Shown piece by piece: positions 53,815-63,783 of a DNA stretch of 64,000 nucleotides. Location of the stretch: contig NZ_CP172882.1 in assembly GCF_050529585.1 (NCBI RefSeq), positions 62,001-126,000 on the forward strand. Direction: 5' to 3'. The position numbers were made by a program, and so were the translations under genes. Origin of the DNA: Enterococcus_D sp050529585. GTDB lineage: Bacteria > Bacillota > Bacilli > Lactobacillales > Enterococcaceae. Numbering within the stretch: the first letter of the stretch is position 1; every line of letters begins with the position of its first letter. The notes below the pieces were generated by a model, which saw nothing but the letters and a program-made list of their open reading frames with translations, made no database searches and had not been told where the DNA came from.

Positions 53815-54318
53815 ATGAAAAAGTTACTGAAAGATTCAAATTTTTATTTTTTCGTGGCCTTAGCAGTGATTGTGGTGCTATTCATTAGTTCTTCCCAAAC
53901 CTATGAACAGCAATCACAGGTCGGCTTATTGTCTCGCCTTTTAAAAAGTGAACCCTTTAAAGAAGGGTTGTCGGGTATTTCTTTTTCCTATGCTGGTTCC
54001 GAGGTCAGCATTGCAGCTAAAGGTTATTTTTCTTTTGTGGAATTTTTTATCCGTAAGGGCGCCCACTTTTTTACTTATTTTTTATTGAGCGGCAGTTTAT
54101 TTTTTGTCTTGGTCTATCGGCGAATCCCTTTTTGGTTGGCGGCCTTTTTTGCATGGTTAGCTGCGACCGGTTATGCGGGAATCGATGAATTTCATCAAAT
54201 GTTGACAGGCGGCAGGACCCCTTTGTTTCAAGACGTGATGTTGGATTCTGCAGGGGCAGCGACAGCGGTTTTGATCAGTTGGCTCTGGTGCGTATGGCGC
54301 AAAAAAAAGCGTAAGTGA
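53815..54318 (+). CDS. VanZ-family membrane protein
   Basis: A 167-residue protein with about four helices. The late segment YAGIDEFHQMLTGGRTPLFQ is the VanZ family signature. VanZ itself adds low teicoplanin resistance in vancomycin operons, but most family members have no known role and this gene is not in such an operon. ATG 53815 behind GAGGAG. Confidence 0.88.
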   Translation: MKKLLKDSNFYFFVALAVIVVLFISSSQTYEQQSQVGLLSRLLKSEPFKEGLSGISFSYAGSEVSIAAKGYFSFVEFFIRKGAHFFTYFLLSGSLFFVLVYRRIPFWLAAFFAWLAATGYAGIDEFHQMLTGGRTPLFQDVMLDSAGAATAVLISWLWCVWRKKKRK

Positions 54319-54376
54319 TATAATCTTACGGCTACAGTTAAAAAATTTATCTTTAAAGACAACAGAGGCGAAATAG

Positions 54377-55075
54377 ATGCAAAAACAAACGAGCAATTCA
54401 ATAAAAAATGAACCAGTGATGGTCGTCCATGAAAGTTTACCAGTAGGCATACTTTTGGCGATGGCCGGCGGCTTTTTAGATGCATATACGTATCTTTTTC
54501 ACGGAGAAGTTTTTGCCAGTATGCAATCGGGAAATGTGATTTTATTGGGTATCAATTTGTCCACGGGAAATTTTTCTCAAGCTATGCATTACTTACCGCC
54601 AATTACACTATTTTTGATTGGTATTATGGTAACCAACTATTTACAACATCACTTTCCAACTGGTGGTTGGATTGTCTGGCAAAATGCCGCATTGATTTTT
54701 GAGGCAATCGGTATCTTTATTTTAGGTTTTTTTGCCCAGGTATTACCGAATGTCATGATAGATGCGGGGTTGTCTTTTTTTGCAGCGATCCAATATGCGG
54801 CGTATCGCAAACTAGCTGGGATGCCATATGCGACCACGATGACCACTGGGAATTTGCGCTCCCTCGCGGATTATCTATATCTGCGGGTATTTAAGAAAGA
54901 TCATGCTGTGACACCGAAAATCATCTCGATTGCCTTGATCATTGGCGGTTTCTTCCTAGGCGCAGTCTTGAGTAGTTTATTGGGAACGATTTTATTTCAT
55001 CGGACGATCTGGCTGGTATCCGTGATTTTGATTGCTGTTTTGGCAATAACGATCACTAGTCAAAATAAACAATAA
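54377..55075 (+). CDS. YoaK/DUF1275-family membrane protein
   Basis: A 232-residue protein with about six helices. ILLAMAGGFLDAYTYLFHGE followed by FASMQSGNVILLGI is the DUF1275 signature. The function is unknown. It is the second gene after vanZ-like with a 58-base gap, possibly co-transcribed. Confidence 0.88.
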   Translation: MQKQTSNSIKNEPVMVVHESLPVGILLAMAGGFLDAYTYLFHGEVFASMQSGNVILLGINLSTGNFSQAMHYLPPITLFLIGIMVTNYLQHHFPTGGWIVWQNAALIFEAIGIFILGFFAQVLPNVMIDAGLSFFAAIQYAAYRKLAGMPYATTMTTGNLRSLADYLYLRVFKKDHAVTPKIISIALIIGGFFLGAVLSSLLGTILFHRTIWLVSVILIAVLAITITSQNKQ

Positions 55076-55108
55076 AAAACCTTTCGACTTTTTTGTCGAA
55101 AGGTTTTT
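55075..55108. terminator. Bidirectional terminator
   Basis: Arms AAACCTTTCGAC and GTCGAAAGGTTT around T residues, with A and T flanks, between convergent genes. Confidence 0.85.
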
Positions 55109-55111
55109 GCT

Positions 55112-56509
55112 TTAAATCACGATAACAGGTGTACCAACTTCCACTTTGCTGTAAAGTTCTTTCATCACGCCTGGCGGTGTGTTGATACATCCGTGAGAAC
55201 CACGGGTCTTCCATAGATCGCCACCGTATTCGGATTGCCAGTCGGAATCATGGATCCCGACACCTGACCAATCAATCGGCATCCAGTAATCGACAGGAGA
55301 GGCGTAATCTTCACCAGTTAAGGTAGCATCTTCTTCTTTGTTCCAAACATAGAAGACACCAGTCGGCGTAGGCGTTGCTGGCTTGCCAGAAATAATATCT
55401 GTTTCTAAGACAACTGCGCCATCTTTGTAATACCACATATGTTGATTTTTCAAATCGACTTCAATATACGTATCACCAAATAGTGGTGCACTGGCATCGG
55501 CACTGCCTTTCACAACAGGGGAGCGGGTGAAATCTTCACCAGTTTTCAAAGCGTCGATCAAAGCAGCAGTTTCTGTATCGGTCTGGATCGTCCAACTTAG
55601 CGTTCCGGCGGGTACAGTGACTTCTCCTTGTTTGGTGCTGTTGAAGGTCGATGAATTGGTACTCGTATTGTATTTGTCTCCCAATTCGCTGACGTAGGAA
55701 CGAACTTTGTCTTCATCGATCGATGTTTCACCATCTTTGTAAGACAACCAATCCATGATCGTAGCAGTTGGAATCTGGAAAGTCGAACCATTGATCGAGT
55801 AAGTAGCTGTAACTTGGGCAATCTTATTTAATGCATCCTTTTCTTTGGTCAAATCGGTATCATCTGACGTGACACTTGGTTTCGTTTCATAGGCAGTCAA
55901 ATCTAATTCTTTTTCACCACTTACGATAGCTTCTTGTAAATCTGCGATTGCTTGATCGACATCAATCGCATCGCCGACAACTTCAGGTTTGATAGAAAAA
56001 CCATCTTCGCCTTTTTCAAGGGTGGCATCTGCTGATTTGGTGCGGTCTTCGTTTAAGGTTTCTAATTCAGTTTGGATTTTTTTTGTTTCAGCGGTTAACG
56101 TATCTTGGTCAACAGAAACATTGTCTAAAGCTGTTTCTTCAGCTGCAGACACATAAGCGACGCCCCAGCTCCATTGATTTTGGTCATCTTTCAATGATTG
56201 CAATTCATCAGTGAAATCTGTTTGCAAACCAAATTGTGCCAGATTGACAGTTTTCCATTCACTATCGCCATCTTTGATCGTAAAGTTTTCTTGCGAGTAA
56301 CGGTCATGCAAGAGGGTATTGGCTTCCGCGATGGTTTTATCACTAATATCGATGCCGTCTATTTTAGTATTGGGCAAAAATCGGGTTGCATAATATGTAC
56401 TTCGGTAGGTATAACCGCCAGCGATCAACACAAGTAAAGCCGCCAAGACGATCAGAATGATCTTCTTCGTTTTGCTGTTTGTGTTGCTATGTTTGTTCGA
56501 ACGAGTCAT
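55112..56509 (-). CDS. L,D-transpeptidase (Ldtfm-like)
   Basis: A 465-residue membrane-anchored enzyme with one N-terminal helix (IILIVLAALLVLIAGGYTY), two PG_binding_4 domains (about 45-310) and a C-terminal YkuD domain. The catalytic Cys is C441 in SHGCIN, with H439. It forms 3-3 peptidoglycan cross-links and can bypass beta-lactam-sensitive transpeptidases. Its length and order match the E. faecium Ldtfm. Confidence 0.92.
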   Translation of the reverse strand: MTRSNKHSNTNSKTKKIILIVLAALLVLIAGGYTYRSTYYATRFLPNTKIDGIDISDKTIAEANTLLHDRYSQENFTIKDGDSEWKTVNLAQFGLQTDFTDELQSLKDDQNQWSWGVAYVSAAEETALDNVSVDQDTLTAETKKIQTELETLNEDRTKSADATLEKGEDGFSIKPEVVGDAIDVDQAIADLQEAIVSGEKELDLTAYETKPSVTSDDTDLTKEKDALNKIAQVTATYSINGSTFQIPTATIMDWLSYKDGETSIDEDKVRSYVSELGDKYNTSTNSSTFNSTKQGEVTVPAGTLSWTIQTDTETAALIDALKTGEDFTRSPVVKGSADASAPLFGDTYIEVDLKNQHMWYYKDGAVVLETDIISGKPATPTPTGVFYVWNKEEDATLTGEDYASPVDYWMPIDWSGVGIHDSDWQSEYGGDLWKTRGSHGCINTPPGVMKELYSKVEVGTPVIVI

Positions 56510-56661
56510 TCAATTACTCCTTTTTTTGCATGTCATGATAAACAATAAGAACGTTTAAATAATACCATATTCTATCTTGAAAGCGAACTAGACGAATGAA
56601 AGTTTCTTGAAAAAATAGAGAATTCTTAAACTATCTTAAACAGATCCAGGAAGACCTATAA

Positions 56662-56700
56662 AGAAAAAGCACAAGAGATACAACCGTATCCCTTGTGCGC
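56662..56700 (-). terminator. Terminator of ldh
   Basis: On the minus strand, arms starting GCACAAGGGATAC pair with GTATCTCTTGTGC (one imperfect pair), followed by a T run. Confidence 0.8.
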
Positions 56701-56724
56701 ACGCTCTTTATTTAGAAGAATGGA

Positions 56725-57708
56725 TTATGCTTTTTCTTCTGCATCTAGTTTTGCAAAAGCTTCATTTAGGATATCTTGCAATTGTTTCGCAGAAGCAGCC
56801 ATCCGATCTTTTTCAGCATCGGTCAATGGAATTTGAATGACTTTTTGGATTCCTTGGGCATTGATGACTGCAGGAGCACCAATATAAATATCATTCAAGC
56901 CATATTCACCATTCATATAAACAGACAATGGCAAGACTGCATTTTCATCGTCTAAGATTGCACGAGTGATACGTGCTAATGCAACAGCGATACCGTAGAA
57001 TGTCGCACCTTTTTTCTCGATGATCGTGTAGGCTGCATCACGGACACTAAAGAATAAGTTGACCATGGCTTCTTCATCGATATCAGGGTTGTTTTTGACC
57101 CATTCATAAATTTGTAAACCAGCAACGTTGGCATGTGACCAAACTGGGAACTCTGAGTCGCCGTGTTCACCTAAGATATAGGCATGGACGTTACGTGCAT
57201 CTACATCAACAAGTTCAGCCAAAGCTTGACGGAAACGAGCTGAGTCTAATGAAGTACCAGAACCGATGACGCGTTCTTTAGGGAAACCAGAGAATTTCCA
57301 AGTTGAATAAGTCAAAATATCTACTGGGTTTGCCGCAACTAAGAATATACCGTTGAAACCTGAATCAACGATTTGCGTCACAACTTCACGATTGATTTTT
57401 AAGTTTTTATGAACTAAATCTAAACGAGTTTCGCCTGGTTTTTGAGGCGCACCAGCTGTGATTACGACTAAATCAGCGTCGTGGGCATCAGCATAGGACG
57501 CTGCATAGATTTTTTTAGGGGAAGTAAATGCCAAAGCATGTGACAAGTCAATTGCGTCGCCTTCTGTTTTTGCTGTATTTATATCAATGATTCCGACTTC
57601 TTGCGCAATGTTTTGTGTTACCAACGCAAATGCGTAACTAGAACCAACCGCACCGTCTCCAACAAGAATTACCTTTTGGTGATCTTTTTTGTTCGTTTTT
57701 GCAGTCAT
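56725..57708 (-). CDS. ldh: L-lactate dehydrogenase
   Basis: A 327-residue NADH-dependent enzyme reducing pyruvate to L-lactate. The NAD fold is ILVGDGAVGSSYAF and the catalytic His is in LGEHGDSEFPVWS. It is the main NADH sink of homofermentation. A candidate promoter (ATGACA, 17 bases, TAGGAT) lies on the minus strand near 57760. Confidence 0.96.
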   Translation of the reverse strand: MTAKTNKKDHQKVILVGDGAVGSSYAFALVTQNIAQEVGIIDINTAKTEGDAIDLSHALAFTSPKKIYAASYADAHDADLVVITAGAPQKPGETRLDLVHKNLKINREVVTQIVDSGFNGIFLVAANPVDILTYSTWKFSGFPKERVIGSGTSLDSARFRQALAELVDVDARNVHAYILGEHGDSEFPVWSHANVAGLQIYEWVKNNPDIDEEAMVNLFFSVRDAAYTIIEKKGATFYGIAVALARITRAILDDENAVLPLSVYMNGEYGLNDIYIGAPAVINAQGIQKVIQIPLTDAEKDRMAASAKQLQDILNEAFAKLDAEEKA

Positions 57709-58064
57709 CTGTGTATCATTCCTTCCACTTAATTGTTTTACACGCTAATATCCTAACACTTTCAACAACATTTGTCATGTGATTTGCACAACAATATTAC
57801 ACAAAATATTGCTGTTTCAGTTGTAAATGCTTTCTTTGTTATTGCGTCAAAATCTTTCTATATCAAGCTTTCATTAAGATTTGTTAAGAAAGATAAAAAC
57901 TGAACAAGATAGCGTAACCATAACAGTTAGTTTCGTGTTATAATGTAATAGTTCTAGCAACTGGGCGCAAATATGTGCCCAGTATTTTGTGTTTGGCGCA
58001 AAAAAATTATAAAATAAATGAAATAGACTTGAACATGATTCTAATTAATGGAGTGTATTCCCAC
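57709..58064. promoter_or_regulatory. ldh-pth intergenic region
   Basis: Divergent promoters, no gene. The pth side has an extended -10 (TG at 57936-57937 and TATAAT at 57939-57944) and a leader hairpin CTGGGC / GCCCAG (57961-57982). On the ldh side an inverted repeat CAATATT / AATATTG lies near 57793-57812. No clear Rex box was found. Confidence 0.6.
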
Positions 58065-58625
58065 ATGAAAATGATCGTTGGTCTGGGCAATCCCGGCAGA
58101 AAATATGAAAAAACAAAACATAATATTGGTTTTATGGTGGTAGATGCCCTAGCACACACCCATCAAGCCTCTTTCAAAGGCTCTGCCTTTGAGGCGGAAG
58201 TTGCTACCTTTTTTTTAAATGGCGAAAAAATCTTATTGGTCAAGCCGCAAACATTTATGAATGAATCAGGACGTGCGGTAGGGCCGTTGATGACGTATTT
58301 TGGTGTCTATCCAGAAGAACTGGTGGTTATCTATGATGACCTTGATTTGGCACTTGGCAAAATCCGCCTGCGTCAAAAAGGAAGCGCTGGTGGACACAAT
58401 GGGATCAAGAGCATCATTGCCCATTTGAATACGACGGTCTTTGACCGTATAAAAGTTGGTATCGATCGTCCTTTACCAGGACGTACAGTCGTTGATCATG
58501 TGCTTAGCCCATTTAGCAAAGATGATTTACCGATCGTTCTTGGCAGTATCGACAAAGCGGTTGAAGCCAGTATCGATTACTTGACCAATGGCGACTTTAT
58601 TGCCACAATGAATCGATTTAATTAA
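58065..58625 (+). CDS. pth: Peptidyl-tRNA hydrolase
   Basis: A 186-residue enzyme that recycles peptidyl-tRNA released from stalled ribosomes. GLGNPGRKYEKTKHNIGFM with its catalytic His, and KPQTFMNESGRAV, are conserved. The ORF opens at 57975, but ATG 58065 starts the domain. It is followed 10 bases later by mfd. Confidence 0.96.
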   Translation: MKMIVGLGNPGRKYEKTKHNIGFMVVDALAHTHQASFKGSAFEAEVATFFLNGEKILLVKPQTFMNESGRAVGPLMTYFGVYPEELVVIYDDLDLALGKIRLRQKGSAGGHNGIKSIIAHLNTTVFDRIKVGIDRPLPGRTVVDHVLSPFSKDDLPIVLGSIDKAVEASIDYLTNGDFIATMNRFN

Positions 58626-58635
58626 GGAGGCCAAA

Positions 58636-61600
58636 ATGGACGTTATCGAATTAATCAATAAAGTACCGACTGTGGCTGCTTGGCATACAGAACTAAAAAA
58701 TGAAGTGCCGCGTCAATTGCTGACTGGCTTGGCAGGATCTGCTAAAACAGTAGCAATCGCAGGCGCCTATCAGTCATTTAATAAGCAAGTAATCGTGGTG
58801 ACTCCCAATTTATACTATACCAATCAATTAGCAGAAGATTTGCGGAATGTCATCGAAGAGGTGTATGTCTTTCCAGTAGATGAAGTCTTGTCTGCGGAAA
58901 TGGCTTTTTCTTCCCCAGAAGCCCGTGAAGAAAGAGTGACTGCACTCAATGCGGTCACGGAGGGCAAAGCCGGTATTTATGTATTGCCAGTCGCTGCATT
59001 GAGAAAATATTTACCGACCAAAGCCACTTGGCAGGCCAATCAGTTTCAATGGCAGGTTGGGGATGAGATTGATCTAGACGCTTTGCCCCAACAATTAGTC
59101 TTGATGGGCTATGAACGGCAATCAATGATCGGTAAGCCCGGAGAATTCAGTATCCGCGGCAGTATTTTAGATATTTATCCTTTAAGCGCTGCTTACCCAA
59201 TACGGATCGAGTTGTTCGATGTAGAGATCGACTCGATGCGTTCTTTCAACGTGGAGACACAACGTTCGGTCGAAACGCTTGAAAAGGTAACGATTTTACC
59301 TACATCAGAATTGGTTTTTTCGGCACAAGATTTAGCTGCTGGACAAGCCCGCATCCAAGAGTTGTTGTCCAAAAGGTTGGCAATCACCAAAGAAGAAGTT
59401 GATCGAACTTTCCTTCAAGATTACTTTGGACAGTTGGCTGCCGAGTGGCAAGCCGGTATTCCTGGAGAAAATGCACGATATTATACCGATCTCTTATATA
59501 ATAAAGAAACAAGCATTTTGGATTATTTTTCCAAAGATGCCTTGTTGATGATCGATGATTACGCGCGTATTATGGAAACCAACCGTGAAATCGAGCGAGA
59601 AGAAGCGGAATGGCATACCCAAAAGCTTGCGGAATTACGGGTCTTTTCAGAACAGCATTTTGGAATCGATGTGCATCAACTGATCCAAAAAGAGACCTTT
59701 GTGACAAGTTTCTTCTCTTTTTTCCAAAAGGGGATGGGAAACATTCGTTTTCAAGCCATCCATCAATTCCAATATCGGCCAATGCAGCAGTTTTTCAGCC
59801 AAATGGGCTTGTTGAAAGTGGAGATCGATCGTTGGGAAAAACAACAACAGACAGTGATTTTTCTGGTCAGTGATCAAGAGCGGGCCAAAAAATTAGAGCA
59901 AGATTTGCGGGATCATGATATTTATGCGGTTCAAACATCAAAAGACCGACTTTTTACTGGTCGAACACAAATCGTCGTTGAAACCTTGCAAAGCGGTTTC
60001 GAGATGCCGCAAGACAAATTGGTCGTAGTGACTGAAAAAGAGATTTTCCAAAAAATGAACAAAAAGCGGACCCGCCGTCAAAATGTCACCAATGCGGAAC
60101 GCTTAAAGAGTTACAATGAATTAAAAACAGGAGACTATGTGGTTCATGCGAACCACGGGATCGGGAAATATATTGGGATGGAAACCTTGGAAGTCGATGG
60201 TGTCCACCAAGACTATATGACGATCCTTTACCAAAATGAAGACAAACTCTTCATTCCTGTTACCCAATTGAATCTGATCCAAAAATACGTGGCATCAGAA
60301 TCAAAAACACCAAAAATCAATAAACTCGGTGGGAGCGAATGGGCAAAAACCAAACGTAAAGTCACCGCAAAAATCGAAGATATTGCCGATGATTTGATTT
60401 TGCTCTATGCCAAACGCGAATCAGAAAAAGGATTTGCTTTTCAACCAGATGACGGTTATCAAAAAGAATTCGAAGATGCCTTCCCATACTCGGAAACGGA
60501 TGACCAACTGCGGAGTACTGCAGAGATCAAGCGGGATATGGAGAAAGAAAAACCAATGGATCGTTTGTTGGTGGGAGATGTTGGCTTTGGGAAAACAGAG
60601 GTTGCATTACGCGCAGCCTTCAAAGCCATCAAAGAAAGCAAACAAGTGGCGTTTCTTGTGCCAACAACGATTTTGGCACAACAACATTATGAAACCATGG
60701 TGGATCGTTTTGAGGGGTTCCCGGTCAATGTCGGCGTCTTGAGTCGGTTTCGTACCAAAAAGCAGCAGAATGAAACGATCGAACAAGTCAAAAAAGGCCA
60801 AGTTGATATTTTGGTGGGCACCCATCGGCTGCTATCCAAAGATGTGGTTTTTGCTGATTTAGGTTTATTGGTCATTGATGAAGAACAACGCTTTGGGGTC
60901 AAACATAAAGAACGATTGAAACAATTGCGTTCTCAAGTCGATGTTTTAACATTGACGGCTACACCGATCCCAAGGACATTGCATATGTCGATGTTGGGTG
61001 TACGTGACCTATCGGTGATCGAAACACCGCCAGAAAATCGTTATCCGATCCAAACCTATGTCATGGAAATGAATCCAGGTGCTGTCCGCGAAGCAATCCA
61101 ACGAGAAATGGCACGGGGAGGTCAAGTCTTTTATCTTTATAATCGTGTGGATACGATTGAGCGAAAAGTCGAAGAACTCCAAGCCTTGGTGCCAGAGGCA
61201 CGCATCGCGTACGCCCATGGACAAATGACAGAAATCCAATTAGAAAATACCCTCTTTGAATTTATTGAAGGCCAATTTGATGTCTTAGTCACGACCACGA
61301 TCATTGAAACGGGTGTCGATATTCCCAATGCCAATACACTGTTTGTTGAAAATGCCGACTACATGGGTTTATCAACATTGTATCAATTAAGAGGTCGGGT
61401 CGGTCGAAGCAATCGTGTGGCTTACGCTTACTTTATGTATGAGCAGCAAAAAGTCTTGAATGAAGTCAGTGAAAAACGGCTGCAAGCAATCAAAGACTTT
61501 ACCGAACTAGGTTCAGGCTTCAAAATCGCCATGCGGGATCTATCGATCCGCGGCGCAGGCAATTTGCTTGGGGCCCAGCAACATGGCTTTATTGATGCGG

Positions 61601-62154
61601 TCGGTTTTGATATGTATTCACAAATGCTGTCAGAAGCCGTTTCTCGTAAACAAGGGAAAAATGCCCAAACTGAAAAAACAACTGTTGAGATCGACCTGGG
61701 CATCGATGCCTACTTGCCCACCTCTTATATTGAAGACGAACGGCAAAAAATCGAAATTTATAAGCGGATCCGTGAGTTGGATAGCCAAGAAGCGGTGGAT
61801 GAATTACAAGATGATCTGTTGGACCGTTTTGGTGAATATCCAACGGAAGTCGTTCATTTGCTGACTGTAGGGGAAATCAAAATGAACGGCGAGCGTGCGT
61901 TGTTAGATACGATCCGCAAACAGCAGCAATCGATTCACTTTACATTAAGCAAAGTTGGTACCAAGCAATATTCGGTGGAACAACTATTTGAAGCCTTGAA
62001 GGCAACAAAGTTAAAAGCCACGATGGGTGTCGAGCGAGAACGGATGACGATCAAATTACAAATTCCAACAACACTCAAAGAAAGTGCGTGGTTATTAGAA
62101 GTGCAAGATTTTGTAAAAGCTTTGCGTGAGCAGAAGTATCAGCCAGTAAACTAA
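58636..62154 (+). CDS. mfd: Transcription-repair coupling factor
   Basis: A 1172-residue ATPase that removes stalled RNA polymerase and recruits UvrA. It has an N-terminal UvrB-like part, a RNAP-interacting domain around 490-560 (YVVHANHGIGKYIGMETL), then a RecG-like motor with GDVGFGKTEVA, a DEEQ box (VIDEEQRFG) and the TRCF C-terminal domain. Length is normal. AAGGAGG precedes ATG 58636. Confidence 0.97.
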   Translation: MDVIELINKVPTVAAWHTELKNEVPRQLLTGLAGSAKTVAIAGAYQSFNKQVIVVTPNLYYTNQLAEDLRNVIEEVYVFPVDEVLSAEMAFSSPEAREERVTALNAVTEGKAGIYVLPVAALRKYLPTKATWQANQFQWQVGDEIDLDALPQQLVLMGYERQSMIGKPGEFSIRGSILDIYPLSAAYPIRIELFDVEIDSMRSFNVETQRSVETLEKVTILPTSELVFSAQDLAAGQARIQELLSKRLAITKEEVDRTFLQDYFGQLAAEWQAGIPGENARYYTDLLYNKETSILDYFSKDALLMIDDYARIMETNREIEREEAEWHTQKLAELRVFSEQHFGIDVHQLIQKETFVTSFFSFFQKGMGNIRFQAIHQFQYRPMQQFFSQMGLLKVEIDRWEKQQQTVIFLVSDQERAKKLEQDLRDHDIYAVQTSKDRLFTGRTQIVVETLQSGFEMPQDKLVVVTEKEIFQKMNKKRTRRQNVTNAERLKSYNELKTGDYVVHANHGIGKYIGMETLEVDGVHQDYMTILYQNEDKLFIPVTQLNLIQKYVASESKTPKINKLGGSEWAKTKRKVTAKIEDIADDLILLYAKRESEKGFAFQPDDGYQKEFEDAFPYSETDDQLRSTAEIKRDMEKEKPMDRLLVGDVGFGKTEVALRAAFKAIKESKQVAFLVPTTILAQQHYETMVDRFEGFPVNVGVLSRFRTKKQQNETIEQVKKGQVDILVGTHRLLSKDVVFADLGLLVIDEEQRFGVKHKERLKQLRSQVDVLTLTATPIPRTLHMSMLGVRDLSVIETPPENRYPIQTYVMEMNPGAVREAIQREMARGGQVFYLYNRVDTIERKVEELQALVPEARIAYAHGQMTEIQLENTLFEFIEGQFDVLVTTTIIETGVDIPNANTLFVENADYMGLSTLYQLRGRVGRSNRVAYAYFMYEQQKVLNEVSEKRLQAIKDFTELGSGFKIAMRDLSIRGAGNLLGAQQHGFIDAVGFDMYSQMLSEAVSRKQGKNAQTEKTTVEIDLGIDAYLPTSYIEDERQKIEIYKRIRELDSQEAVDELQDDLLDRFGEYPTEVVHLLTVGEIKMNGERALLDTIRKQQQSIHFTLSKVGTKQYSVEQLFEALKATKLKATMGVERERMTIKLQIPTTLKESAWLLEVQDFVKALREQKYQPVN

Positions 62155-62172
62155 GGGAAAGGAACCGAGGGG

Positions 62173-63783
62173 ATGCCAAAATCACAATTGAAACGCACGA
62201 TGGAAGGCGCGTTTATTCTCACGATTGCTTCTTTCATCGCAAAAATATTAAGTGCGATCTACCGTGTTCCTTTTCAGAATCTGGTGGGGGATGAAGGATT
62301 CTATGTCTATCAGCAAGTTTACCCGATATATGGCCTGGCGATGACCTTGGCCTTATCAGGGCTGCCGCAATTTATTTCTCGGATCGTAGCTGAAGAAAGC
62401 GATCCCCTTAAACGCAGAGAAAAGCTGCAGGTAATGATTCCTTATGTGGTATGGTCAGCTGTCGGATTGTGGTTTGGCACCTTTGTATTTGCTGGACCAA
62501 TCGCGCAAGTGATGGGCGATCCGCAATTGGCCAATTTGATAAGAGTCGTATCCTTTACGTTTTTGTTTGTCCCGCCATTGACTTTTTATCGCGGTATCTT
62601 TCAAGGCAATCTGCAAATGGTGCCGACCGCGGTTTCACAAGTGGTCGAACAACTCTTGCGTGTAGGTGTGATCTTGTTTGCAGCCATGTGCTTCCAACGT
62701 TTCGGTTGGACGATTTATCAAACAGGCACTTTGGCAATGGCTGGCGCTTTGATGGGTGGACTTGCAGCTTGGCGGATTTTAAGCTATTATAGTCGGAAAA
62801 TCAACGGCAAAACGGTTTCATTGAAAAGAAGCAATGTCGGCGGAGTAAAGGCGGGAACGCTTCGGCAGCGGTTCTTTCTAGAAGGCGGATTGTTGACGGT
62901 GTATAGTGGTTTTTTGATTTTGTTTCAGTTGATCGATTCTTTTTTGCTGACGAATGCACTCGATGCGGGCGGCATGCCTGCACAAAGTGCCCGGATTGCG
63001 AAGGGAATATACGATCGCGGTCAACCGTTGGTGCAGTTAGGTTTGGTGATTGCCATGGCGTTAAGTTCAACATTTTTGCCGACATTGACTAAATACTTGA
63101 CTGTGAAAAACCAAGGGCTTTTTGAGAAGTCGGCCAAAATGTATCTACGTTTAACGATTGGTATTGCTTCGGCTTCGGCTGTCGGTCTGGCTATCTTACT
63201 ACCGTATATCAATTTTGCGTTGTTTAAAGATGGTTCAGGTAATACGACTTTGGTATTATTTGTGTTATCAGTTGCCTTGATGGCAGCGATCCAAGCTTAT
63301 CAGAGTATCCAGCAAAGCCGCAATGCATTTCGCTTCGGACTGATTGCTGCGGCAGTTGGTTTATTGATGAAGGGGCTATCTATGTGGCCGCTAACAGTTA
63401 ACTTCGGCACAGTGGGCGCAAGTTTCAGCACATTATTGGGATTAGGTGCTACGCTTGTGTGCTTTGTTTGGTCAGAGCATCATGGACAGGCCAGTGACTT
63501 GAATCGTTTTTGGTTTGAAGGGAACTATGGCAAGAAGTTAGTTGTCTGTTTGGCTGTGATGGCTAGCATGTTGTTTGCATACTATGCCTGCGTATCCATC
63601 ATAAGCAATGGTGCGGTGACCCATCGCTGGCAAGCATTTCTTTTCTGTATCGGCGGTGTGCTCATTGGCGGAGGAGTTTTTATCCTTACAGCTATCAAAA
63701 TCAAATTATTAACCATCAGAGAATGGCTATTGGTACCATTTGGCAAAAAATTATTAAGAGGTGGAAAACATGAGATTAGATAA
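62173..63783 (+). CDS. MATE/MOP-type polysaccharide flippase (SpoVB/YabM-like)
   Basis: A 536-residue protein with about 14 helices of the oligosaccharidyl-lipid flippase superfamily that includes SpoVB and MurJ. The start TMEGAFILTIASFIAKILSA and the GDEGFYVYQQVYPIYGLAMT segment are typical. It probably flips lipid II or another lipid-linked sugar. Order pth-mfd-flippase-S4 protein is the same as in Bacillus. It overlaps the next gene by 14 bases. Confidence 0.92.
   Translation: MPKSQLKRTMEGAFILTIASFIAKILSAIYRVPFQNLVGDEGFYVYQQVYPIYGLAMTLALSGLPQFISRIVAEESDPLKRREKLQVMIPYVVWSAVGLWFGTFVFAGPIAQVMGDPQLANLIRVVSFTFLFVPPLTFYRGIFQGNLQMVPTAVSQVVEQLLRVGVILFAAMCFQRFGWTIYQTGTLAMAGALMGGLAAWRILSYYSRKINGKTVSLKRSNVGGVKAGTLRQRFFLEGGLLTVYSGFLILFQLIDSFLLTNALDAGGMPAQSARIAKGIYDRGQPLVQLGLVIAMALSSTFLPTLTKYLTVKNQGLFEKSAKMYLRLTIGIASASAVGLAILLPYINFALFKDGSGNTTLVLFVLSVALMAAIQAYQSIQQSRNAFRFGLIAAAVGLLMKGLSMWPLTVNFGTVGASFSTLLGLGATLVCFVWSEHHGQASDLNRFWFEGNYGKKLVVCLAVMASMLFAYYACVSIISNGAVTHRWQAFLFCIGGVLIGGGVFILTAIKIKLLTIREWLLVPFGKKLLRGGKHEIR

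Noticed and set aside
57709..57830. Rex operator before ldh
   Set aside because: TTGTG and CACA pieces are present, but the spacing does not match the Rex consensus.
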